In this document: positions 18,137 through 26,200 of the stretch, piece by piece
How positions within the stretch are numbered: position 1 is the first letter of the stretch
How the letters are laid out: each line of letters begins with the position of its first letter
Origin: Bacteroides sp.
GTDB lineage: Bacteria > Bacteroidota > Bacteroidia > Bacteroidales > Muribaculaceae
Assembly (NCBI GenBank): GCA_014802045.1
Contig: JAAVDA010000005.1
Coordinates: 4,926 to 68,925, forward strand
Direction of reading: 5' to 3'
Length of the DNA stretch: 64,000 bases
Translations under genes and position numbers: made by a program
The notes under the pieces: model-generated
Told to the model about the DNA's origin: nothing
Database searches by the model: none
Seen by the model: only the letters and a program-made list of their open reading frames with translations

Positions 18137-19081
18137 TTACTTAAACAGATACTGGTTTGAGATAGACTCGTTGTTGTGAACCCTGCGGATTGTGTCGGCA
18201 AAGAGCTGGGCCACGCTTAGAATGGTAGCTTTCTTGCAGTCTTTGGAGAACGGGATGGAGTTGGTGAAAATCATCTCGGTCATGCCGCTGTTGTCCACAC
18301 GCTCCGATGCCGGATCGCTCATGATGGCGTGAGATGCGAGAGCACGCACAGACTTGGCGCCTTTCTCCATCATCAGATTGGCAGCTTTGGCTATTGTGCC
18401 GGCTGTGTCTACCATATCGTCAATCAATATCACATTCTTATCTTTCACATCGCCGATCACGGTCATGGCCTCAACCACATTGGCCTTTGCGCGCTGCTTG
18501 TGACAGAGCACCAGAGGCACATCGAGATATTTTGCATAGCTGTTGGCACGCTTTGCACCGCCCACATCGGGGGTGGCTATCACCATATCCTCAAGCTTGA
18601 GGCTCTCGATATAGGGGATGAACACCGATGAGGCATAGAGATGGTCAACGGGCACATTGAAAAATCCCTGAATCTGGTCGGCGTGGAGATCCATCGTGAT
18701 GACGCGGTTCACACCGGCAGCCATCAGAAGGTCGGCAACGAGCTTTGCAGCGATTGACACACGGGGCTTATCCTTGCGGTCCTGACGGGCCCAGCCGAAA
18801 TAAGGCATCACCGCTATCACCGAATGAGCCGATGCACGCTTGGCGGCATCAATCATGAGCAGAAGCTCCATGAGATTGTCGGAGTTGGGGAAAGTGGACT
18901 GCACCAGATATACCTCGCAGCCACGTATAGGCTCCTCAAACGACACCTCAAACTCGCCGTCGGCGAAGTGCTGCACATTCATCTTGCCAAGCTCCATGCC
19001 GAGGCATTTGCAAATTTCTTCACCCATGTAGCGCGACTTTGAGCCGGCGAAAATCTTAATGGGATGGATCACTGAGTTCAT
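18137..19081 (-). CDS. prs: Ribose-phosphate pyrophosphokinase (PRPP synthetase)
   Basis: 314 residues. Makes phosphoribosyl pyrophosphate from ribose 5-phosphate and ATP for nucleotide, His and Trp synthesis. Seen: IKIFAGSKSRYMGEEI, ATP-binding YFGWARQDRKDKPR, metal/catalytic TMDLHADQIQGFF, and the PRPP loop LIDDMVDTAGTI. The promoter element TAACTTTG at 19124-19131 overlaps the 3' end of the upstream GH13 gene, so prs is transcribed independently. Confidence 0.98.
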   Translation of the reverse strand: MNSVIHPIKIFAGSKSRYMGEEICKCLGMELGKMNVQHFADGEFEVSFEEPIRGCEVYLVQSTFPNSDNLMELLLMIDAAKRASAHSVIAVMPYFGWARQDRKDKPRVSIAAKLVADLLMAAGVNRVITMDLHADQIQGFFNVPVDHLYASSVFIPYIESLKLEDMVIATPDVGGAKRANSYAKYLDVPLVLCHKQRAKANVVEAMTVIGDVKDKNVILIDDMVDTAGTIAKAANLMMEKGAKSVRALASHAIMSDPASERVDNSGMTEMIFTNSIPFSKDCKKATILSVAQLFADTIRRVHNNESISNQYLFK

Positions 19082-19123
19082 ATTATAGTAATATTAATAA
19101 GTCAGATTTATTTTTTATATCCA

Positions 19124-19131
19124 CAAAGTTA
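19124..19131 (-). promoter_or_regulatory. -7 promoter element of prs (TAACTTTG)
   Basis: TAnnTTTG on the minus strand. Its last three bases fall in the stop codon of the GH13 gene (19129-19131), so upstream elements would be inside that gene. Confidence 0.6.
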
Positions 19132-20877
19132 GGATTTTTTTGCGGGAGCGGAGGTCGCCGCAGCCATTTTTTTGCGGTGGGGAGTGGTGTTTTTGTGCTT
19201 CACTTTCCAGATCACCGCATCATACGGCCCCACAAAGGTCTCAAACGGCACATCTTCAGCAAAATTCTTCTGCAGCTTCTGGCCGGTGAGAAGTTCGGTC
19301 ATCATGGCCTCTCCCTGAGGAATCTGGAGCATATCGAAAGCATGGCGGGGAATATTAATGCGCAGATCGCAGGAATCGGCCGAGAAATTGACGGCTATCA
19401 CCAGAGTCTCGTCGGCATAGTTGCGCAGAAACACATACTGCCGGTGGGGATTGAGAGTGGGATTGTCGTAGTTCACATACATCAGGTCGAAGAATCTTCC
19501 GCCGGTGATTGCCTTCTCGCTGTTGCAGAGTCGCAGTATGGTGCGGTATTTCTGCCGCAGCCATCTCTCACGACCGGAAAGATTGGCGTCGGAGGGCGCT
19601 CCATTGTTGAGCCAGCGCCGGAGGGTCGAAAGGCTCCAGTAGTCGAATATCGTGGTCCTACCGTCGAATCCGCTGAATCCTTCGGCATCGGCTCCAGGCT
19701 CCCCGAGCTCCTGCCCCATATATATCATCATCGGCCCGGTGCCAATCATCGAGCTTACCACGAGCGATGGAATCACCTTGGCCGGGTCGCCGGCATAAAA
19801 CCGCGAGCCGAAGCGCTGCTCATCATGGTTTTCAAGGAAATTGAGCATATTCTGGCTTATACCGTCAACCGTCTGCCAACATCCGGTGAGCTGTGCGGCC
19901 GAGAAATTCGAAGTCTGGATGCCACGGAGGGTGTCGTAGAGATTCACCTTGTCGTAGAGATAGTCAAAGTGGCCGGTGTTGATAAAGTCACGGTAGAGGT
20001 TGGTGTCATAGATCTCAGCGATAAACTTTATGTGGGGATGATGATTCTTGACCACCGGAATGGCCCACTGCCAGAACTCCAGAGGCACCATAAAGGCCAT
20101 ATCACATCTGAAAGCGTCCACACCCTTTGCCGCCCAGAAGCGCAGGATGTCGAGCATCTTCTTCCATGTGTCGGGCACCGGATAGAAATGCTGACGTCCA
20201 CCGTCGCAATAGTCCACACCATAGTTAAGCTTCACTGTCTCATACCAGTCGTTACCTCCCGGAAATGCCGAAAAACAGTCATTGCCGGTGGCTTTCGCAG
20301 GAAATTCCACATAGGCATTCTTTCCGCTGCCAAGGTCTATATAAGGGGCGAAGAGCTGACGGGGTATGTAGTAGAAATTATTGTCGGGCGAGAAGGCCAT
20401 CGAATTGTCGTCGTCCGCACCGAGATCTTTCACTCCTGCCGGAGCTGCATCAGAATGATACTGACGTGCCACATGGTTGGGCACAAAATCTATAATCACA
20501 TCCATGCCGGCATCGTGTATGCGCGACACGAGAGCCTCGAACTCGGCCATTCGGTCGGGCACACTCTCGGCCAGATCGGGGTCTATGTCATAGTAGTCTT
20601 TGATGGCATAGGGAGAGCCTGCCTCACCTTTCACCACATAAGGATTGTCTTTCTTTATTCCATAAGCGCTCCAATCGCTGCGCTGCGCGTGCTCAATCAC
20701 ACCCGTAAGCCACACATGGGTGGCACCCAGATCTTTGATTGAGGCAAGGACTGCCTGATTGATACTGTTGAGTTTTCCGGAGCCGTTACGGTTGTAATTG
20801 CCGTGGGGCACACACTTCTCATTGTAGTTTGTGAACAGCCTTGGAAGAAGCTGATAGATTATCGGTTTTTGCTCCAT
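19129..20877 (-). CDS. GH13 alpha-amylase family glycoside hydrolase, cytoplasmic
   Basis: 582 residues without a signal peptide, so it acts on intracellular alpha-glucans. The GH13 regions are present: DVIIDFVPNH (126-135), the nucleophile Asp259 in DAFRCDMA, the acid Glu288 in KFIAEIYD, and the transition-state Asp352 in NHDEQRFG. A C-terminal beta-domain follows (FLRNYADETLVIAVNF). The last 20 residues are a basic tail (KHKNTTPHRKK...AKKS) not expected for the family. It sits 19 bases downstream of the patatin gene and is probably co-transcribed. Specificity (amylase, maltase, transferase) cannot be assigned. Confidence 0.9.
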   Translation of the reverse strand: MEQKPIIYQLLPRLFTNYNEKCVPHGNYNRNGSGKLNSINQAVLASIKDLGATHVWLTGVIEHAQRSDWSAYGIKKDNPYVVKGEAGSPYAIKDYYDIDPDLAESVPDRMAEFEALVSRIHDAGMDVIIDFVPNHVARQYHSDAAPAGVKDLGADDDNSMAFSPDNNFYYIPRQLFAPYIDLGSGKNAYVEFPAKATGNDCFSAFPGGNDWYETVKLNYGVDYCDGGRQHFYPVPDTWKKMLDILRFWAAKGVDAFRCDMAFMVPLEFWQWAIPVVKNHHPHIKFIAEIYDTNLYRDFINTGHFDYLYDKVNLYDTLRGIQTSNFSAAQLTGCWQTVDGISQNMLNFLENHDEQRFGSRFYAGDPAKVIPSLVVSSMIGTGPMMIYMGQELGEPGADAEGFSGFDGRTTIFDYWSLSTLRRWLNNGAPSDANLSGRERWLRQKYRTILRLCNSEKAITGGRFFDLMYVNYDNPTLNPHRQYVFLRNYADETLVIAVNFSADSCDLRINIPRHAFDMLQIPQGEAMMTELLTGQKLQKNFAEDVPFETFVGPYDAVIWKVKHKNTTPHRKKMAAATSAPAKKS

Positions 20878-20895
20878 TGAGGGGTTATAAAAATA

Positions 20896-21753
20896 TCAGT
20901 CGGTTTTACCTGTATCGGTCGTTTCGGCGCTCTGAGTATCATCCTTGCGCTTAAACCCGTTGGCAAGCAGAAAATTCATCGTGTCGCGATAGCCGCTCTC
21001 AAACACCTTTTCAATCTGCTTGAGATTAAACACCTTGTACTTCGCAATCTCATCCGTGCGAATCACTATGTCGCAGATTTCCATATCGGCCACCACATTA
21101 GTCTTTGCCATAAGCTCGTAGGAACGCATGGCTATATCAATCAGCGAATTGCTCACAGGAGTTTTGGAAAGCGGAGAGCAGTTGACACCAATCAGATACT
21201 TACATCGGTCGCGAATGGTCCAGGCCGGAAGATTGTGGAGGACCCCGCCGTCCACATGTCGCACGCCGTTTATCTTCACCGGCTTAAACACTATCGGAAT
21301 GCTGCACGACGCCACAACACGTTCGGCTATAGGACCGGTTTCAAACGCTACCTTACGGCCGTTGTCGAGATCCGTCGCACCGACCACAGTCGTTATCGGC
21401 AGGTCTTCGAGATTGGCATACGGGATGTTGCGTCGCAAAAAAGCCTTGAATCTGTCGAGAGTGAAAAATCCGTCCTTAGGCACTCCGAGTTCACAAAAAT
21501 CAGAGAATCGCGCGTTGAGAAAGAGTTCGAGCATCTTGTCGGGCTCTATTCCGGCGGCATACATCACCGCCGCTATAGAGCCGGCACTTACACCCGCCAC
21601 TATATCAGGCTTTATGCCCACTTCAGCAAGAGCCTTGATGGCTCCGACATGAGCAAAACCGCGGGCACCGCCTCCGCTGAGCACCAGACCGGTACGAAAC
21701 TCAGGCCCACCGAGCCCAAGCATCGACTTCATTTTCTGCAATTTTCCCGTCAT
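20896..21753 (-). CDS. Patatin-like phospholipase family protein
   Basis: 285 residues. Ser-Asp dyad lipid acyl hydrolase: oxyanion glycine loop SGGGARGFAHVG (26-37), nucleophile Ser56 in GVSAGS, and Asp168 in HVDGGVLHNLP. No signal peptide. Such small bacterial patatins are likely membrane-lipid or acyl-ester hydrolases. First gene of a two-gene unit with the GH13 enzyme; promoter element at 21782-21789. Confidence 0.92.
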   Translation of the reverse strand: MTGKLQKMKSMLGLGGPEFRTGLVLSGGGARGFAHVGAIKALAEVGIKPDIVAGVSAGSIAAVMYAAGIEPDKMLELFLNARFSDFCELGVPKDGFFTLDRFKAFLRRNIPYANLEDLPITTVVGATDLDNGRKVAFETGPIAERVVASCSIPIVFKPVKINGVRHVDGGVLHNLPAWTIRDRCKYLIGVNCSPLSKTPVSNSLIDIAMRSYELMAKTNVVADMEICDIVIRTDEIAKYKVFNLKQIEKVFESGYRDTMNFLLANGFKRKDDTQSAETTDTGKTD

Positions 21754-21781
21754 TGTTTTATCTATCGGTGAGTCGCGCCTG

Positions 21782-21789
21782 CAAAATTA
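21782..21789 (-). promoter_or_regulatory. -7 promoter element of the patatin-GH13 unit (TAATTTTG)
   Basis: TAnnTTTG on the minus strand, 28 bases before the patatin start codon. Confidence 0.6.
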
Positions 21790-21832
21790 CAATTTTTTCT
21801 CCACATCCCCCTCTCTACACTCTCATATTGAT

Positions 21833-21840
21833 TAACTTTG
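21833..21840 (+). promoter_or_regulatory. -7 promoter element of the M64 peptidase gene (TAACTTTG)
   Basis: TAnnTTTG match 34 bases before the start codon; divergent from the patatin promoter 43 bases away. Confidence 0.65.
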
Positions 21841-21874
21841 CACACGATTTATCACAATTCAACACCCACTCCCA

Positions 21875-23152
21875 ATGAGATTACCCATATTTCTGGCTGC
21901 AGCTGCCACACTCACTGCCGCCTATGCAGCCGACGGCCCCGATTTCAAAACCTACTTCAACGACAGCACCCTGAGAGTCGACTATCAGTTTGCCGGCGAT
22001 GCGGCCAATCAGCATGTGATGCTTGACCGCCAGAGCAAATTTGCCGGCTGGGCCGGACGCCGCCACAGCCTTGACCGGGTGCCCCTCACAGGCAACGGCA
22101 CCGTCACACTGATTGATATAGCCTCGGGCGACACCATCTATCGCCACTCATTCTCGTCTTTGTTCCACGAATGGCTCTCTACCGAAGAGGCCCTCACTAC
22201 CCCGCAAGCCATGCAGAACAGCTTTGTCGTGCCCCTCCCCAAAGCTCCCGCCAAAGTGGAGATAGAGCTGCTCGACAGTCACCACCGCCCCATGGCATCC
22301 ATGAGCCATACCTATCGCCCCGACGACGAACTCGTGGCTATTACCGGCACCAGACCACTCCCTCACCGCTATCTCCACAAAGGGGGCGATTCAAGTGAAG
22401 CCATTGATGTGGCCATCCTCGCCGAAGGCTACACCGCCGCCGAGATAGACTCTTTCTACCACCATGCCCAGACAGCCGTCAATGAAATTCTGAGCTATGA
22501 ACCGTTCCGCAGCCGCGCCGACCGTTTCAACTTCATCGCCGTCGAGACACCATCGGCCGACAGCGGAGTGAGCGTGCCTCGCCTGGGAGACTGGAAAAAC
22601 ACCGCTTTCTCCTCCCACTTCTCCACTTTCTATTCCGACCGATATCTCACCACAAGCTCCCTGCGCGATATCCACGAAGCCCTCGCAGGAATTCCCTACG
22701 AACACATTATCATTCTGGCAAACACCGACGAATATGGCGGAGGTGGCATCTACAACAGCTATACCCTCACCGCTGCCCGCCATCCACTGTTTCGCCCGGT
22801 GGTGGTGCATGAGTTCGGCCACAGTTTCGGAGGGCTGGCCGACGAATATTTCTACGAAGCCGACGTGATGCTCGACACCTATCCGCTCGACGTCGAGCCC
22901 TGGGAACCCAACATCACCACCCTCTGTGACTTCAAATCCAAATGGCAGCCCATCCTCGCCCCCGGCACCCCGGTGCCCACCTCGGTGGCCGACAAAGACA
23001 AATATCCGGTGGGAGTCTATGAAGGAGGCGGCTATTCATTCAAAGGAGTCTATCGTCCTGCCGACGAATGCCGCATGCGCAACAACACCTACCCCACCTT
23101 CTGTCCCGCCTGTACCCGTGCCCTCACCCAGCTCATCGACTTCTACCGCTAA
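21875..23152 (+). CDS. Exported M64 family metallopeptidase (IgA-peptidase M64 type)
   Basis: 425 residues with a signal peptide (MRLPIFLAAAATLTAAYA). The zinc site is HEFGHSFGGLADEY (His312, Glu313, His316). An N-terminal beta-rich domain (about 20-165) matches the M64 N-terminal domain. The catalytic part begins near DVAILAEGYTAAEID. The C-terminal CRMRNNTYPTFCPACTRAL is also typical of the family. The first-described member cleaves IgA, but the substrate here is unknown. Exported, probably periplasmic or surface. Confidence 0.92.
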   Translation: MRLPIFLAAAATLTAAYAADGPDFKTYFNDSTLRVDYQFAGDAANQHVMLDRQSKFAGWAGRRHSLDRVPLTGNGTVTLIDIASGDTIYRHSFSSLFHEWLSTEEALTTPQAMQNSFVVPLPKAPAKVEIELLDSHHRPMASMSHTYRPDDELVAITGTRPLPHRYLHKGGDSSEAIDVAILAEGYTAAEIDSFYHHAQTAVNEILSYEPFRSRADRFNFIAVETPSADSGVSVPRLGDWKNTAFSSHFSTFYSDRYLTTSSLRDIHEALAGIPYEHIIILANTDEYGGGGIYNSYTLTAARHPLFRPVVVHEFGHSFGGLADEYFYEADVMLDTYPLDVEPWEPNITTLCDFKSKWQPILAPGTPVPTSVADKDKYPVGVYEGGGYSFKGVYRPADECRMRNNTYPTFCPACTRALTQLIDFYR

Positions 23153-23166
23153 TCCATTTTCCTCAA

Positions 23167-23211
23167 AAAAACACCGGCCCTGCAGCACAATGCTGCAGGG
23201 CCGGTGTTTTT
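23167..23211. terminator. Bidirectional terminator between M64 peptidase and BspA-like gene
   Basis: A perfect 21-bp stem (AAAAACACCGGCCCTGCAGCA and its complement) with a three-base loop CAA. The A-tract at one side and T-tract at the other allow termination of both converging genes. Confidence 0.9.
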
Positions 23212-23224
23212 GCAGGCATAACCT

Positions 23225-26200
23225 CTATAGGGATACCTTGAAGGCCTTACCTGCCACACGCACCACGTAGACACCACGGGTGAGGTCTGAGATGCGGTGG
23301 TCGCGGGTGCGGCGCACAAGCACACCGCTAAGATTATATACCTCTACATTCGCTCCTTCCGGTGCGACTATTATAATCTCCCGATTTTCCACTCTCACGC
23401 TTATCGATGAGTCGCTATCCACGTCCTCAATTCCGGTTGTATTGGCCTCTACAATCACCACACAAGTGGCCAGGAGTCCGTTAGAGGTAGTGGCCGTGAT
23501 TACCGCCTCACCTGCGCGCAACGCTGTGATAACTCCGTTTTCATCCACTGCCACTATCTCCGGAGCATTTGATTCATATGTCAGAGTCTTGTTATATGCC
23601 TCGTAGGGATAAATTTCCGGCATAAGCTGTAGGCTCTCACCTTCCTTCAGTGTCTGGTCGCCATTGAAGAATATGTCCATCACCGGTATCGGAGCCTGCG
23701 TGGCTACGACAACAGAGCACGTCGATGTGACACCCGAAGCATCTGTGGCAATCACAATCGCTTCTCCTTCACCCACGGCTACGATATTACCGTTGTCGTC
23801 AACCTTTATCACACTCTCGTCTGTGCTGGTCCATGTCACTTCAGGGTCTACGGTATTCCCCAGCTCCAGAGTTTGACCCGGGCGCACCGCCACTTCGCTA
23901 AAAGTGATTTCCGGACCTTCTTCCACAGGATTTCGCTCAATAACTATTACCGGGCAATAGTCGTAGCCCGACGAACCCACATAATAGTTTATATAGGCCG
24001 TGCCGACCTCCACGCCGGTCACCGTGCCGTCATCGGCCACCGTAGCCACACCCTCATCGCTCGAGCTCCAGCCCACCCAGGCATAATAGCCTTTACCGGG
24101 AGTCACCCTTGCTATCATCGACAGCTGTTCGCCTTTATAGAGAGTGGCGCTGAGCACATTGAGTCTCACATCATAGCCAACCACCGTCACTTCGCAGGTA
24201 GCCTCCAGTCCGTTTATTGTTCTGGCGGTCACTATGGCACTGCCAGGTGAATAGCTGTTGATTATTCCGTCTTCATTCACATACACAACCTGTTCGTTGC
24301 TTGAGCTCCATGTCACTTCGTTATAAGTCATGTCTGTAGGCTCCACAATCGCTATGAGTTGCATTCTGTCTTGCTCGGCTATCTCATAATTGGTGAAGTT
24401 GAGCGATATAGCTGTCGGAGCCGTCTTCACATTGACCACACAGCCGATTTCCAGGCCGTTGACAGTCCTTACGGTGATGGTGGCAGATCCGGGAGCGATA
24501 CCCTTCACCTTACCCTGCATATCCACCGTGGCAATTTCCGGATTGCTCGACCGCCACACAAGCTTGTGGGCAGCAGCCTCCGACGGATACACCTCTGCAT
24601 TCAGCTGAAGCTCGCCACCGACCACCAGGTCCGCTTCATTCCTATCCAGACTCAAGCCCATAGGAGCAGCCGCAACCTTAACCACACAAGATGCCGATAC
24701 CCCCGATATGGTGGTGGCGGTGATGGTTACCGTGCCGGGAGACAACGTTGTCACCCTTCCATAGTCATCCACATTGGCAACTTCCATATCGGAAGTAGAC
24801 CACACTACCACATCATCCGATTCTGCCGGAGTGACAGTGGCTATCAGCTGCACCTCCTCCCACTGGAGCAGCTCTACCTGCGAGAGGTTGAGAGCTATGC
24901 CCGTGGCCGGTTTTGATGCGGGGGTTACGGTCACCATACACTCTGCCGACAGGCCGTTGGCCGTTGTGGCAGCGATTATTGTCATGCCCTGCTTCAGAGC
25001 CATCACATTACCCGATTCGTCTACCGCGGCGACTTCGGGCACAGAAGAGCTCCATGTCACACTCTGGTCTGTCGCATTCTCCGGATAAATATGCGCTTTC
25101 AGCACTCCGGATGCACCCTCACGCAGTGACATACTCTCGGCATCAAGCACTATATCCTGCACATCTATGGTTGCCGCCACAACTGTGATCTGGCACTCAG
25201 CCGACGGACCGTCAGGGGATTTTGCTGTCGCAATCACACTTCCGGGAGCTATCGCCTTCACATTGCCGTCCTCATCCACAGTGGCTACCGCAGCATCCGA
25301 ACTGCTCCACTCGATGGTCTGATAAGTGGCGTCGTCGGGGTCTACCGAAGCCGACAGCGACAGCACATCGCCCACGGTAATCTCAGCTACAGCCGGCTCT
25401 ACCGTCACAGTAGTTACCCTTATTGGATTGACCGTCACCTTACACTCGGCTGTCTTACCATTTGTGGTCGTAGCAGTGATTGTGACTTCACCTGGGGTGA
25501 GGGCCACCACAACACCGGTTGAACTTACAGAGGCTACAGACTCATTGCTGCTGCTCCAGGAGAGCGCCTTGGATGTCACATCCGTTGGATTAAACGCCAC
25601 TTCAAGCCTTTTTGATCCGCCCACTGTCAGAGAAAGCTCCGGATTGAGCGATATTGATTGTGCCGGTATTTGATTTATACCTAATATATTATTGTGATTG
25701 AATTTAGTCCAGCCTTGAGCCGTCTTATATTTATTCACCACATCATCAGGCACTCTGAGAACGGTATTATCATAGACCGTCTGGTCAAATCCGTTGTCGG
25801 GCATGGCCGGAGGAGTGGTAGCATATACTACTAAATTCGTTATCGGAGCACAACCGGTGAACTCATTTGCATCTATCTTTGTGACCGAAGCCCCAATCTG
25901 AAGATCATCAAGCGATTTATGCCCTGACAGCACCGTGCCCGATGTGTGGCGACCGAGATAGAGCGACACAAACGGAGAGCTGGCAAACATGCCGTCGCCA
26001 CACTCCAGAGTCTCTGACGAATCGTCGATCCTCACATCTCTCAGATTAGAACAGTTGGCAAACGCTCCGGCACCCACCTTGCTCACCGACTTCGGAATCA
26101 CTATGCTTGTGATAGACGTATTACCTTTGAAAGCATCCTTATCCACCTCTTTCACAGGCAGAGTGCGCTCAAAACTTGTGAAGATCTGAGCCTGAATGGT

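Noticed and set aside
19177-20742. 521-codon plus-strand frame opposite the GH13 gene
   Set aside because: Antisense shadow; His- and Gly-rich composition typical of reverse reading of GC-rich codons.
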